A stretch of 64,000 nt of DNA, taken from positions 2,170,001 through 2,234,000 of the forward strand of contig NZ_CP065138.1 of assembly GCF_015693305.1 (NCBI RefSeq), read 5' to 3'. Source of the stretch: Sphingobium sp. Cam5-1. Its GTDB lineage: Bacteria > Pseudomonadota > Alphaproteobacteria > Sphingomonadales > Sphingomonadaceae. Both the position numbers and the translations under genes were made by a program. This document shows positions 24,636-34,257 of this stretch, piece after piece. Position 1 is the first letter of the stretch. Every line of letters starts with the position of its first letter. Under the pieces are notes generated by a model. It saw nothing but the letters and a program-made list of their open reading frames with translations, did not search any database and was not told where the DNA came from.

Positions 24636-24725
<90 letters not shown>

Positions 24726-24849
24726 GCAGAAGGTCCAGCATGTGCCGTCCCGGTCGAGCGGCGGCCATTAGCGAATGATGACCGGCTTGCCAAGCGGCCC
24801 GCACCGTATTTTTCTTGTAACACTCACCAAGCACCCTAAATTGCTTTTC

Positions 24850-25221
24850 ATGACCGACACCACTGCAATCTTCGGCGCCGATGTCAGCGCGCCACCTGTT
24901 GTCCATGCGCATTTCAGCATCGGCGATGTCGTAAAGCATCGCCTCTTCGCCTTCCGTGGCGTGGTGTTCGACATCGATCCCGTCTTCGCCAACAGCGAGG
25001 AATGGTATCAGGCGATTCCCGAACAATCCCGGCCGGACAAGCATCAGCCCTTCTACCATCTGCTCGCCGAAAATGGCGAAACCAGCTATGTCGCTTATGT
25101 AAGCCAGCAGAATCTGATGGCCGACGACAGCGGGGAGCCGGTGGATCATCCGGCGATCGCGGGGATGTTCGGGACTTATGCCAACGGCAAATATCAGCTG
25201 CGCCCGCTCCATCGCCATTAA
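24850..25221 (+). CDS. hspQ: Heat shock protein HspQ
   Basis: The sequence HAHFSIGDVVKHRLFAFRGV, VFDIDPVFANSEEWYQAIP, and DKHQPFYHLLAENGE, followed by YVAYVSQQNL, is the full HspQ (YccV-like) fold; the length of 123 aa is typical. HspQ acts as a specificity factor for Lon protease and binds hemimethylated DNA in E. coli. The ATG has no clear Shine-Dalgarno. It is the first core gene to the right of the tRNA-Ser island. Confidence 0.88.
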   Translation: MTDTTAIFGADVSAPPVVHAHFSIGDVVKHRLFAFRGVVFDIDPVFANSEEWYQAIPEQSRPDKHQPFYHLLAENGETSYVAYVSQQNLMADDSGEPVDHPAIAGMFGTYANGKYQLRPLHRH

Positions 25222-25987
25222 GGCGCCGTCCCGCGCACGGGCATGGTGGCGGGTAGCCGCCGCCCTCGCGCTGCTGCCCGGCCTGGCCGGAATCGCCGCT
25301 GCGCAGGCGCCGACCGAGCGCCCCGCGCAAGAATCCCGGATCAATGCCGACCCGACCTTTCCCTTCGCAAATGAAGTCGCCGCCTTCGCCAAGGCGAATG
25401 AGAGGGACAGCGGCGCGCCCGGTGCCATCCTCTTCCTCGGCAGCTCCAGCATCCGGCTGTGGGATACACACGCAGGCTTCCCCGACAGAAGCACCGTCAA
25501 TCGCGGTTTCGGCGGAGCGACGACGCCCGATGTCCTGCATCACTATTCCCGGCTCTTTCCCAGGGCCGCGCCACGATCGCTACTCGTCTATATCGGGGAG
25601 AACGACCTTGCAGCCGGAGCCAGCCCCGACACCGTCGCGCGCAACATATTGACGCTGCTGAAAAGGCTGCGCGCCGATTATCCCAAGGCGCGCATCGCCT
25701 ATCTGTCGCTCAAACCCTCGCCCATCCGATGGACGCTCTGGCCCAAGATGGCGGCGGTCAACATGACCGTGGCGGCGCGCAGCCGGGTCAGCGGTTTTGA
25801 ATATCTCGACGTCGGCAGCAGCCTGCTCGCCCATGACGGCCTGCCCGACGCATCGCTGTTCGGCCCCGACGGGCTGCACATGAACCCGCGCGGATACAGC
25901 CGCTGGAACAGGTTGGTCGACGGCTGGCTCGACCGGACGGAGATGGCGGCGGCACCGGCATCGCGTTCGGTATCACTTTCCAATTGA
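25178..25987 (+). CDS. Secreted SGNH/GDSL hydrolase, 269 aa
   Basis: The SGNH blocks are visible: FLGSSSIRLW (nucleophile Ser), NRGFGGAT (Gly block), YIGENDLAAG (Asn block), and DGLHMNPRGY (Asp-His). A hydrophobic stretch (RVAAALALLPGLAGIAAAQA) near residues 25-44 is a signal peptide. The ATG at 25178 overlaps hspQ by 44 bases and would make that signal peptide long. The true start may be a non-ATG codon near 25217. Such enzymes act on acyl esters or cell-envelope glycans. Substrate unknown. Confidence 0.8.
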   Translation: MPTANISCARSIAIKAPSRARAWWRVAAALALLPGLAGIAAAQAPTERPAQESRINADPTFPFANEVAAFAKANERDSGAPGAILFLGSSSIRLWDTHAGFPDRSTVNRGFGGATTPDVLHHYSRLFPRAAPRSLLVYIGENDLAAGASPDTVARNILTLLKRLRADYPKARIAYLSLKPSPIRWTLWPKMAAVNMTVAARSRVSGFEYLDVGSSLLAHDGLPDASLFGPDGLHMNPRGYSRWNRLVDGWLDRTEMAAAPASRSVSLSN

Positions 25988-26044
25988 TCCACGGCCAAGC
26001 AACATTATTACCATACATCTGTAAAACACACCCAAAGGGGGACG

Positions 26045-28030
26045 ATGCTGGTGACCACTGATTCGGCCAAGGCCTTGCCCATGTCCGCTCCCATGGCGGA
26101 ACTGACGCTTCGCGGCGTCATATTGGGTGCGCTCATCACGCTGCTCTTCACGGCTGCCAATGTCTATCTGGGGCTGAAGATCGGCCTCACCTTCGCGACC
26201 TCCATCCCGGCCGCCGTCATCTCCATGGCGGTGCTGCGCCTGTTCGCAACCGGTACGATCCTTGAAAACAACATTGTCCAGACGATCGCGTCGGCGGCGG
26301 GCACGCTCTCGGCGATCATTTTCGTCCTGCCCGGCCTCGTCATCATCGGCTGGTGGCATGGCTTTCCCTATTGGCTGTCCGCCTTCACCATCGCGCTCGG
26401 CGGCATATTGGGCGTCATGTATTCAGTCCCACTGCGCCGCGCGCTCGTCACCGGGTCCGACCTCCCCTATCCCGAAGGGGTCGCCGCCGCCGAAGTGCTC
26501 AAAGTGGGCGCAGGCTCCCGCGAAGGGCTGGAGGAAAATAAGCGCGGCCTTGCCGCCATCCTCATGAGCGCGCTCGCCGCAGCCGCTTTCTCCGTCATCG
26601 CCAAGACAAAGCTCATCGCCGAAGAAGCCGCCACCTTCTTCAAATTCGGCGCCGGCGCGACATCGGTGTCGACCAGCTTCTCCATGGCGCTGATCGGCGT
26701 CGGCCATCTGGTCGGCCTGTCGGTCGGCGTCGCGATGTTCGTGGGCCTGCTGATCAGCTGGGTGGGCCTCGTCCCCTGGCTCACCGCGCCGCTGCCAGCG
26801 GGAGCCGACATCGCCGAAGTCGTCGGCACCACCTTCCGCATGAAGGCCCGCTTCATCGGCGCAGGCACGATTGGCGTCGCGGCGATCTGGACCCTGCTCA
26901 AGATATTGGGGCCGATCATCAGCGGCATCCGATCCGCCATGGCCGCCGCCCGGCAGCGCAAGGCAGGCGACGGCAGTCTCCTCGCACTCACCGAGCGGGA
27001 CTTGCCCATCGGCATCGTCGGCGGCACCATCCTCGCCTCGCTCGCGCCCATCGCCGTGCTGCTCTGGTATTTCGCGCAAGGCGGGCCGATTGCCCTCAAC
27101 CCGGTTCCGATCCTCATCCTGACCCTCGCCTATATCCTGGTCGCGGGCGTCGTCATCGCGTCGGTCTGCGGCTATATGGCGGGCCTGATCGGCGCATCGA
27201 ACAGCCCGATCTCCGGCGTCGGCATCCTCGCGGTCCTCGGCGCATCGCTGATCCTCGCCGCCATCTACGGTTCGGGCGGCGATCCAAAACAAAGCCAGGC
27301 GCTCATCGCCTATGCCCTGTTCGTCACTGCCATCGTGTTCGGCATTGCCACCATCTCCAACGACAATCTTCAGGACCTCAAGACCGGCCAGCTGGTCGGC
27401 GCAACCCCCTGGAAGCAGCAGGTCGCGCTGGTGCTAGGCGTCATCTTCGGCGCCCTCGTCATTCCGCCAGTGCTCGACCTCCTCAACAGCGCCTTCGGCT
27501 TCGCAGGCGCTCCGGGAGCCAAGGCCACCGCCCTGCCCGCGCCACAGGCCGCGCTCATCTCCGCACTGGCGAAAGGCGTGCTGGGCGGCGATCTCGACTG
27601 GGGCCTCATCGGCACCGGCGCGCTGATCGGCGCAGTAGTCGTCGCCATCGACGAACTGCTCGGCAAGGCAGGCAAGCTCCGCCTGCCCCCGCTCGCGGTC
27701 GGCATGGGCATATACCTGCCGATGGCGCTGACCCTGCTGATCCCGGTCGGCGCGGTCATCGGCCACCTCTACAATCGCTGGGCGATGCGCCAGTCCAACC
27801 CCGATTTTGCCGAGCGGATGGGCGTGCTGATGGCGACCGGCTTCATCGTGGGCGAAAGCCTGTTCGGCGTCGCCTTCGCCGGGATCGTGGCGGCGACCAA
27901 CAGCGACGCCCCGCTCGCGCTGGTGGCGGAAAACCCATGGGCCGTGCCCGCCGCGCTCCTCATCTTCGCGGCGGTGATCGCCGCGCTCTATGCGCGCCTC
28001 CGCCGCTGGGCGAGCGCACCGCTTGGTTAA
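26045..28030 (+). CDS. OPT family oligopeptide transporter, 661 aa
   Basis: The protein has the OPT signature near the start: ELTLRGVILGALITLLFTAA, then NVYLGLKIGLTFATSIPAAV. It contains about 15 membrane segments, plus SDLPYPEGVAAAEVLK and ASNSPISGVGILA, both typical of the bacterial TIGR00733 branch. It should import oligopeptides or metal chelates with protons. AAAGGGGG precedes the ATG. It converges on an M1 aminopeptidase gene, a pairing consistent with peptide use. Confidence 0.9.
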   Translation: MLVTTDSAKALPMSAPMAELTLRGVILGALITLLFTAANVYLGLKIGLTFATSIPAAVISMAVLRLFATGTILENNIVQTIASAAGTLSAIIFVLPGLVIIGWWHGFPYWLSAFTIALGGILGVMYSVPLRRALVTGSDLPYPEGVAAAEVLKVGAGSREGLEENKRGLAAILMSALAAAAFSVIAKTKLIAEEAATFFKFGAGATSVSTSFSMALIGVGHLVGLSVGVAMFVGLLISWVGLVPWLTAPLPAGADIAEVVGTTFRMKARFIGAGTIGVAAIWTLLKILGPIISGIRSAMAAARQRKAGDGSLLALTERDLPIGIVGGTILASLAPIAVLLWYFAQGGPIALNPVPILILTLAYILVAGVVIASVCGYMAGLIGASNSPISGVGILAVLGASLILAAIYGSGGDPKQSQALIAYALFVTAIVFGIATISNDNLQDLKTGQLVGATPWKQQVALVLGVIFGALVIPPVLDLLNSAFGFAGAPGAKATALPAPQAALISALAKGVLGGDLDWGLIGTGALIGAVVVAIDELLGKAGKLRLPPLAVGMGIYLPMALTLLIPVGAVIGHLYNRWAMRQSNPDFAERMGVLMATGFIVGESLFGVAFAGIVAATNSDAPLALVAENPWAVPAALLIFAAVIAALYARLRRWASAPLG

Positions 28031-28058
28031 AGAGGTAACGGTGAACCATTTCGACCAA

Positions 28059-28087
28059 ATCCTCCCTGCGCGAAGCGTGGGGAGGAT
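28059..28087. repeat. GC-rich hairpin after the OPT gene
   Basis: ATCCTCCC and GGGAGGAT enclose a loop with GCG/GCG. There is no T-run, so it looks like a dispersed hairpin, though it may also slow polymerase at the end of the transporter gene. Confidence 0.4.
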
Positions 28088-28136
28088 GAGCGTCAGCAAC
28101 CCACCCTCTTCACCGTCCATCCTGGCCGCAATAAAT

Positions 28137-28166
28137 GAAAAGGGCGGCAAATCACTCCACCGCCCC
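28137..28166 (-). terminator. Terminator of the M1 aminopeptidase gene
   Basis: Minus strand GGGCGG, 12-base loop, CCGCCC, then TTTTC, starting just past the stop at 28172. Confidence 0.55.
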
Positions 28167-28171
28167 TCCAA

Positions 28172-30802
28172 TCACCTCTTGGCAAACCACGCCGTCAGCG
28201 CAGGCTTCAGCCGCGCCCGCGTCTCGATCCGCGTCCTGATGGCGGAGATCGACCGGTCCACCACCTTGCGCGATTCCGGCGTCAGATAACGGCTCGCATA
28301 GGCGTCCAGCTTCGTCACCATCGCCGGATCAGCCGACCCACCGCCCAGCCGCGCAATCGCCTGGGACCGCGCCGACACATCGATCAGCGCCTCATATTGC
28401 TGCCGGTGCGCCAGCACATAATCGACCGCCAGCATCGGATGCTCCGCACCCACCGCCGATATGATCGCCGCGCTCGTCGTCTTGCCCGGCTCATCCGTCA
28501 TGGCGAGGTCGAGCGCCTTGCGCCCCAACGCCTCATCCTTCGCCGCGCCCAACAATGCAAAAAGCGTGCTCTTGTCGAGGTCGCTCTTCGCGCCATTGGC
28601 CATCGCGCGCAGCTTGTCCCATGTCGCGGCACCAGCATTGTGGGCGATGATGCGCAGCCACACATTGCGCAGCGGCCCTTCCATCAACGCAGGCTCGGCA
28701 AAGCGCCGCCGCGCCTCGGCCACCACGGCCTTGTCACCCATGCTACCCAGCGTCGCCACCAGCGCCGACCGAAGCACCGGCACCTGCGCGCCTTCGCCGG
28801 GCTTCGCATCATAGCCGACGCCCTTCAGCACCGGCCCCAGCTTGCGTGAGGCATAGGCAGCCACCCGCGCCTGCGCCACCTTGTCGCCCTCCAGCATCGT
28901 ATAGACACTGTTCAGATAATCAGGCACCTCGGCCAGCACCGCCGGGCTCGCATTGGCGGGCACTGCGTCCACCATGTCCAGCGCCAACCCGATCGGCTGA
29001 TACCCCCCCAGCCCCAGCTGGAAATTATCGGCCATCAGCCCGATCTGATCCATCGACGACAGCCGGGTGAAACCCGCCGCCAACGCCTTCACATTCACCT
29101 CCGGATAGAGGGAGCGATAATAGCCCGTCTGCCCCGCATTGATCACATAGGCCCCGCACCCCGGCAGCGTCACCGAAGCCGTCCCATTCAGGATCAGCCG
29201 CTGCGGCGCCCCGCCCACGGTCTGCGCCATCACCGGCACATTCCAACGCAGCGGCGCCTTATCCTTCCGATCGCGGCTGAACTCGCCTTGGCTGAGCGAC
29301 AGCAAAGTCGATCCGCCCCGGCACTGCGCGCTGTCCACCTTCACCAGCGGAATGCCCGGCTGGCTCGTAAAGTCATGCGCGATGCCGACCAGCCCCTTGG
29401 CCCCCGCACCCTCTACCGCCTTCCACAGGTCGTCCGTCACCGTATTCCCATAGGCATGCGCCTTCATGTAGCCGCGAATGCCCTCGCGCCACACATCCTC
29501 GCCCGCATAGCCTTCCAGCATGGTGATAACCGCCTCACCCTTTTCATAGGTGATGTCGTCGAACGCCTGGTTCACCTCATCGACGGTATGGATTTTCTGC
29601 ACCACGGGATGCGTCGTCACCAGCGCATCCAATGCCATCGCCCGCTCACGCCCGCCGACACGGGTCAGCAGCATCTCCCAATCCGGTTGCAACTTGTCCG
29701 TGACCTTGGTCGCCATCCAGCTGGCAAAGCCCTCGTTCAGCCACAGATCGTCCCACCAGGCCATGGTGACCAGATCGCCGAACCATTGATGCGCCATCTC
29801 ATGCGCGACGATCGAGTAAATGGTCCGCTTCGTCCCTTCCGAAGTGAATTTCGGATCGACCAGCAGCGCCCGCTCGAATGTGAAGATCGCCCCCCAATTC
29901 TCCATGGCGGAGAAGAACTGGCTCTGTCCCGGCCCCGCGACATTATCCAGCTTGGGCAGCGGAAAGGGCACGCCGAAATAGTCATTATACCAGGGCAGGA
30001 TCGCCGCCGAAGCATCCAGCGCCAGCTGCGCCTTGCCGGTATTCCCCTTGCCGGTGATCACGCCCACCTCGGTCGCGCCCGCCATTTTAGTGGCGCGCTC
30101 CAAATCGCCGAGGCCAAAGAACAGCAGATAGGATGACATTTTCGGCGAAGTGCCAAACATCACCCGCGTCCTGCCACCGCCCAGATCCTGCGACGCCTTG
30201 ACCGGCATGTTGCTGACCGCCAACTGCCCGGTCGGCACGATCGCGGAAAGATCGAACGTCGCCTTATAGCTCGGCTCGTCAAAGCTCGGCACGAACCGCC
30301 GCGCATCGGGCGCCTCGAACTGCGTGAACAGCGCCCGCTTCTGCGCCCCCGCATTGTCCTTGTAATCCAGCGCGAACATCCCGTTCGCCTGCGTGTTGAT
30401 GACGCCGCCATAGGCGATGTCCAGCTTGTAGGCGCCCGGCTGCACCGGCTTGCCGAAATCCAGCGTCACCGTCTGCGCATTCGCGTCGATCTTCGCGGCA
30501 CCCGCCATCGCCTTGCCCTGGACAGGCGTCAGCGTAACACTGCCAATGCTAAGGTCAGCCGCATTCAACACCAGCACCGGCAGCGCCTGCGCGACATTCA
30601 GGTCGACCGTCACCTTGCCCGTGAATTTGAGGTTCGCCGCATCCGGCACCACCTCAATGGCATAATGACTGGGAGCCGCCCCACGCGGCAATTGCGTCGT
30701 GATCCCCGGCGCAGGCCCGGCGGGCGTTTGGGCGATAGCAGGCTGAACAAGGGCAAGCGGCGCGGCCGCCAGCAATAGGGAAGAAATTTTGGAAAGGGAC
30801 AT
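28172..30802 (-). CDS. Secreted M1 family aminopeptidase, 876 aa
   Basis: A signal peptide (MSLSKISSLLLAAAPLALVQ then PAIA) starts the protein. The M1 catalytic set is intact: the substrate-recognition AMEN at 299-302 (SAMENWGAIF), the zinc site HEMAH at 334-338 and Glu357 (NEGFASW). The C-terminal ERAP1-like helical domain makes up the last third. The length of 876 is usual. It should release N-terminal amino acids from peptides in the periplasm. It converges on the OPT transporter, so together they may serve peptide nutrition. Confidence 0.92.
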   Translation of the reverse strand: MSLSKISSLLLAAAPLALVQPAIAQTPAGPAPGITTQLPRGAAPSHYAIEVVPDAANLKFTGKVTVDLNVAQALPVLVLNAADLSIGSVTLTPVQGKAMAGAAKIDANAQTVTLDFGKPVQPGAYKLDIAYGGVINTQANGMFALDYKDNAGAQKRALFTQFEAPDARRFVPSFDEPSYKATFDLSAIVPTGQLAVSNMPVKASQDLGGGRTRVMFGTSPKMSSYLLFFGLGDLERATKMAGATEVGVITGKGNTGKAQLALDASAAILPWYNDYFGVPFPLPKLDNVAGPGQSQFFSAMENWGAIFTFERALLVDPKFTSEGTKRTIYSIVAHEMAHQWFGDLVTMAWWDDLWLNEGFASWMATKVTDKLQPDWEMLLTRVGGRERAMALDALVTTHPVVQKIHTVDEVNQAFDDITYEKGEAVITMLEGYAGEDVWREGIRGYMKAHAYGNTVTDDLWKAVEGAGAKGLVGIAHDFTSQPGIPLVKVDSAQCRGGSTLLSLSQGEFSRDRKDKAPLRWNVPVMAQTVGGAPQRLILNGTASVTLPGCGAYVINAGQTGYYRSLYPEVNVKALAAGFTRLSSMDQIGLMADNFQLGLGGYQPIGLALDMVDAVPANASPAVLAEVPDYLNSVYTMLEGDKVAQARVAAYASRKLGPVLKGVGYDAKPGEGAQVPVLRSALVATLGSMGDKAVVAEARRRFAEPALMEGPLRNVWLRIIAHNAGAATWDKLRAMANGAKSDLDKSTLFALLGAAKDEALGRKALDLAMTDEPGKTTSAAIISAVGAEHPMLAVDYVLAHRQQYEALIDVSARSQAIARLGGGSADPAMVTKLDAYASRYLTPESRKVVDRSISAIRTRIETRARLKPALTAWFAKR

Positions 30803-30892
30803 CAGGTTCGCAACTCCGACACGTTGAGAACGGCACGGCCCGGGCGGCCATGTGCCATGATAGTTGCGGGATCGAACCTTTCTCGCCTGCGG

Positions 30893-31261
30893 TCAAGCGG
30901 TTGTCGGAATTTTGTTGTTCGTTTGTTTAACAGGGAGGGCTTGGCGAACGCTCTCGAGCACACCATCGAGATTCTCGATGACCTCATGATTCCAGAAGCG
31001 GATTACCGAGTAACCCTGTCGCTCTAAAAAACGCGTACGCGACAGGTCAGCCTCATCGCCGTGCTGGCCTCCGTCAACTTCCACGATCAGGCGATGTTCA
31101 GCGCAAAGCAGATCAACGACGTAGGGACCTATTGTTGCCTGCCGACGGAACTTGAATCCATCCAACTGCCGATTGCGCAAAGCGGCCCAAAGTTGCTTCT
31201 CGCATTCCGTCGCGTTCTGCCGCAACATCGCCGCGTTAGGATTGGTGCGCCGTACCCCCAT
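30893..31261 (-). CDS. DUF559 endonuclease-like protein, 122 aa
   Basis: The protein has ATECEKQLWAALRNRQLDGF, then KFRRQATIGPYVVDLLCAEH, then LIVEVDGGQH and FLERQGYSVIRFWNHEV. This is the Vsr/PD-(D/E)xK-like fold of DUF559, with Asp in VVDLLC and Glu-x-Asp in VEVDG. Such proteins are common in alphaproteobacteria and their role is not settled; a nuclease role is inferred. It lies 90 bases upstream of the M1 gene on the same strand. Confidence 0.85.
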   Translation of the reverse strand: MGVRRTNPNAAMLRQNATECEKQLWAALRNRQLDGFKFRRQATIGPYVVDLLCAEHRLIVEVDGGQHGDEADLSRTRFLERQGYSVIRFWNHEVIENLDGVLESVRQALPVKQTNNKIPTTA

Positions 31262-31284
31262 AGCTCGCCCCCACCCTCACCCAA

Positions 31285-31308
31285 CCCTCTCCCGCCAGCG
31301 GGAGAGGG
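31285..31308. repeat. REP-like hairpin
   Basis: CCCTCTCCCGC, loop CA, GCGGGAGAGGG: a perfect 11-bp stem. A second, similar hairpin lies 15 bases to the right. Both are typical dispersed intergenic palindromes. Confidence 0.65.
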
Positions 31309-31322
31309 CTTTATTCTGACTT

Positions 31323-31346
31323 CCTTCTCCCGCTCGCGGGAGAAGG
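31323..31346. repeat. Second REP-like hairpin
   Basis: CCTTCTCCCG and CGGGAGAAGG arms with a CTCG loop. It is related to the hairpin at 31285-31308 through CTCCCGC/GCGGGAG. It stands between queF and the DUF559 gene. Confidence 0.65.
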
Positions 31347-31408
31347 ATACGGAGCCTTGTCGGCACCGCCGACTAGGCGAAGTTGGATGAGGGTGGACGA
31401 GGGTCGCC

Positions 31409-31876
31409 TCAACCCCGCCCCCGATACCCCGGCACATCCTGCGCAGGCAGCCACAACCCCGCAGGCGGCTCACCCGACTGCCAGAACACATCGATCGGAA
31501 TCCCCCCACGCGGATACCAATATCCGCCGATCCGCAACCACAAAGGCTGCATCTCGGCAAACAGCCGCTCGCCAATCCCCACCGTGCAATCCTCATGGAA
31601 AGCGGCATGGTTGCGGAACGCCCCCAGAAACAGCTTCAACGACTTCGATTCGACGATCGTCGCGGCAGGCGCATAATCGATCACCAGATGGGCAAAGTCC
31701 GGCTGCCCCGTCACCGGACAGAGCGATGTGAACTCCGGCGCGGTGAATCGCACCAGATAGGGCTTCCCCGGCCGGGGGTTGGGCACATAATCGAGAACTG
31801 CTTCCTCAGGGCTTGCAGGCAACGCACTGCTCTGCCCCAGATGGATCGGCATCATGCTTTGGGGTATATCGGTCAT
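31409..31876 (-). CDS. queF: NADPH-dependent preQ0 reductase QueF
   Basis: The start at 31876 ([15 protein letters not shown]) gives the usual short QueF of 155 residues; an upstream extension is unlikely. The nucleophile Cys is in [13 protein letters not shown], the substrate-binding Glu in [10 protein letters not shown], and HEDC follows. The enzyme reduces preQ0 to preQ1 in queuosine tRNA modification. No preQ1 riboswitch is visible in the short gap to the divergent gene. Confidence 0.93.
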   Translation of the reverse strand: MTDIPQSMMPIHLGQSSALPASPEEAVLDYVPNPRPGKPYLVRFTAPEFTSLCPVTGQPDFAHLVIDYAPAATIVESKSLKLFLGAFRNHAAFHEDCTVGIGERLFAEMQPLWLRIGGYWYPRGGIPIDVFWQSGEPPAGLWLPAQDVPGYRGRG

Positions 31877-31905
31877 GACCGGCCATCTACGCCATCGCAC
31901 GCCTA

Positions 31906-33222
31906 ATGTCACCGCAACCTGATCCCGCCATGCCATTCATCTCCCGTTCAGCGTCATCATTGCCTTGGCTGCTTGCCATGGGGACGCGTCCTGCCATCTT
32001 GATCGCCTTGCCGCTGCTGCTGGCCACGCCTTCGCTCGCGCAGGAACAGGGCAGCAGTGATCCCGTCTTCAACCTGCCGCGCACATCGCAGCCACCGTCC
32101 GACCCAAATCGTCAGGGGCCAGAACTGGACGTGTTCCGTGGCACGCCAGTGACGCCGCCAGCCAGCACGCCTGTCATCACCCCGCCTCCGCCAGTCGTCG
32201 CGCAGCCCCAACCAGCCGCCCCAGCCCAGTCGCAGCGCCCCGCCGCAACGGCGCCACGCCCGGCCCCCGCTAAACCCACAGCTCCCGCCCGCGAGCCCGA
32301 AAGCCGCAGCCCCGCGTCCCAGCCTTCGGCCCCGCAATCGCCAGCACCCCAGTCTCTGGCACCCCAATCCCCCGCACCCCAGTCCCCGGCATCGCAATCC
32401 GCGCCAGCAGAACCCGCCGCACCGCAAGCCGCCCCTGCCCCAGCGCCCGCCACGCCCGCCGCCGAACCCCCGCTCAGCGCGTCTGCCAATGCCTCTTCCT
32501 GGGGCTGGATCGCAGGAAGCATCGCCTTGCTCGCGGCGATCGTGGCCGCAGCCTGGCTTTTCCTGCGCCGCCCTCCCGAAGAAGAACAGCAGCCCTTCGT
32601 CGAACAACAGGAATCCGCGCTAATACCCCCGTCTCCCGCGCCCGCGCCCCAGCCAGCGTCGGCGAAGCCGATTCCCGCACCCACCGCCGCAACGGCCGAT
32701 CGGCCATGGATCGACCTCACTCTTGAAGTCCGCAGCGCCCGTCTCTCACTGATGGGCGCCACCATCGGCTACGCTCTGACGCTCCACAATCGCGGCGAAC
32801 GCAGCGCGGACGACATTCTGATCCGCACCTTCATGGCCAATGCGGACGCCAACCAGCAGGCGCAGCTACAGCTATTCTTCGCCGGAGCCGTCGGGCTGCC
32901 CGCTCATTCCGCCGTCTCGCTCACACCCGGACAGCGCCTCAGCCTGACAGGCGAGCTACGCCTGCTGCCCGACCAGATCGCGCCCGTGCAGATGGGCGAT
33001 CGCGCGCTGCTCATCCCACTCATCGCCTTCGACGCGCAATATCGCTGGTCCGACGAACCGGAGGGCACTCCTGTCGGATCAGGCCGCACCGGCCGCGCCT
33101 TCATCGTCGGCCAGGAAAAGACCCCGCCCGCCGACCGCCTCGCCCCGTTCCGCGTCGATCAGGGGCCACGCCAGTTCCGCACCCCCGGCAGCCGCGCCAC
33201 CGCGCTCGAACTGGCGAGCTAA
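31906..33222 (+). CDS. Proline-rich membrane protein of unknown function, 438 aa
   Basis: The first 45 residues end in a signal peptide ([20 protein letters not shown]). A long Pro/Ala/Gln/Ser region follows (about 55-195) with repeats of PQSPAPQS type. One membrane segment ([20 protein letters not shown]) lies near 197-216, then a cytoplasmic or periplasmic beta-rich domain of 170 residues ([20 protein letters not shown]) that I do not recognise. ATGs at 31930 and 31978 are also possible starts. Repetitive Pro-rich coding DNA here uses CCC/CAG/TCC heavily. Confidence 0.75.
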   Translation: MSPQPDPAMPFISRSASSLPWLLAMGTRPAILIALPLLLATPSLAQEQGSSDPVFNLPRTSQPPSDPNRQGPELDVFRGTPVTPPASTPVITPPPPVVAQPQPAAPAQSQRPAATAPRPAPAKPTAPAREPESRSPASQPSAPQSPAPQSLAPQSPAPQSPASQSAPAEPAAPQAAPAPAPATPAAEPPLSASANASSWGWIAGSIALLAAIVAAAWLFLRRPPEEEQQPFVEQQESALIPPSPAPAPQPASAKPIPAPTAATADRPWIDLTLEVRSARLSLMGATIGYALTLHNRGERSADDILIRTFMANADANQQAQLQLFFAGAVGLPAHSAVSLTPGQRLSLTGELRLLPDQIAPVQMGDRALLIPLIAFDAQYRWSDEPEGTPVGSGRTGRAFIVGQEKTPPADRLAPFRVDQGPRQFRTPGSRATALELAS

Positions 33223-33239
33223 GTCTCCCGCTACCCGTC

Positions 33240-33259
33240 ATCCCAGCGAACGCTGGGAT
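33240..33259. repeat. Palindrome, ATCCCAGCG type
   Basis: ATCCCAGCG, loop AA, CGCTGGGAT, directly after GTC. A related ATTCCAGC palindrome lies at 33290-33309. Both match a dispersed intergenic repeat type; the first might also end transcription of the Pro-rich gene. Confidence 0.6.
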
Positions 33260-33289
33260 CTCAGGCCAGTTCGCGCCACTCCTCACGAG

Positions 33290-33309
33290 ATTCCAGCCGT
33301 CGCTGGAAT
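33290..33309. repeat. Palindrome, ATTCCAGC type
   Basis: ATTCCAGC and GCTGGAAT arms with a CGTC loop. It pairs in type with the palindrome 50 bases to the left. Confidence 0.6.
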
Positions 33310-33408
33310 GACGACCTAGCGATAGGGCATGACGAATGCCCCCAACACCCTTCCCACACCCTCATCACCCGCCTAAAAAGGTCGCCACGCACCAACAAAA
33401 GAGGCGGC

Positions 33409-34257
33409 ATGGACATCCTCATCTCCACCGATTGGCTCGCAACCCAACTGGGCCAGGACGATCTCAAGATACTCGACGCCAGCCTCTTCCTGCCCGGCAC
33501 CCCACGCGATCCCCGCGCCGAGTTCGAAGCCGCCCACATCCCCGGCGCCGACTATCTCGACCTCCCCAGCCTTTCCGATGCAGACGACCCGCGCCCTGGC
33601 ATGTTGCCGACCGACGCCTTCATGACCGAACGCTGCCGCGCGCTCGGCATCAACGCGGACAGCCGCGTCATCCTCTACGACAACAGCCCCACGCACAGCG
33701 CTGCCCGCGCCTGGTGGATGATGCGTCTCTATGGCGTGGGCCGCGCGGCCGCGATCCTGGACGGCGGCCTGCCGAAGTGGGTCGCCGAAGGCCGCCCGAC
33801 GGAAAGCGGCTGGCCCGTCATCCCGCGTGGCGACGCCACAGCCCGGCGGGCCGAGGGCCAAGTCCGCACGAAGGACGACCTGCTCGCCAACCTTGACAAC
33901 CATGCCGCGCAAGTCCTCGACGCGCGCGGCGCCGCCCGCTTCACCGGCGAGGAGAAAGAACCCCGCCCCGGCATGGCATCGGGCCATATCCCCGGCTCGC
34001 GCAACGTCCCGTCCGCCTCCCTCTTCAACGCCGACAACAGCATGAAGAAGGGCGAGGAACTCCGCCAGCTGTTCCTTGACGCTGGCACCGACTTCTCCCG
34101 TCCCATCATCACCAGCTGCGGCAGCGGCGTGACGGCGGCCATCCTGCTCGCGGGCCTTGAATTGCTCGGCAAGTCGGACGTTACCCTTTATGACGGCAGC
34201 TGGTCGGAATGGGGCCTCGATCCCGCCACGCCCAAAGCAACGGGTGCCGCCGCATGA
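33409..34257 (+). CDS. sseA: 3-mercaptopyruvate sulfurtransferase
   Basis: Two rhodanese domains in tandem. The first has the DARP-like start (KILDASLFLPGTPRDP) and AHIPGA. The second carries the active loop CGSGVTA with the nucleophile at Cys237, the signature of SseA rather than thiosulfate sulfurtransferases. The length of 282 is normal. The stop overlaps the metC ATG (ATGA), so sulfur-handling genes sseA and metC are translated together. Confidence 0.92.
   Translation: MDILISTDWLATQLGQDDLKILDASLFLPGTPRDPRAEFEAAHIPGADYLDLPSLSDADDPRPGMLPTDAFMTERCRALGINADSRVILYDNSPTHSAARAWWMMRLYGVGRAAAILDGGLPKWVAEGRPTESGWPVIPRGDATARRAEGQVRTKDDLLANLDNHAAQVLDARGAARFTGEEKEPRPGMASGHIPGSRNVPSASLFNADNSMKKGEELRQLFLDAGTDFSRPIITSCGSGVTAAILLAGLELLGKSDVTLYDGSWSEWGLDPATPKATGAAA

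Noticed and set aside
33223..33408. SAM or other riboswitch upstream of sseA-metC
   Set aside because: The hairpins there are simple dispersed palindromes without a riboswitch core.
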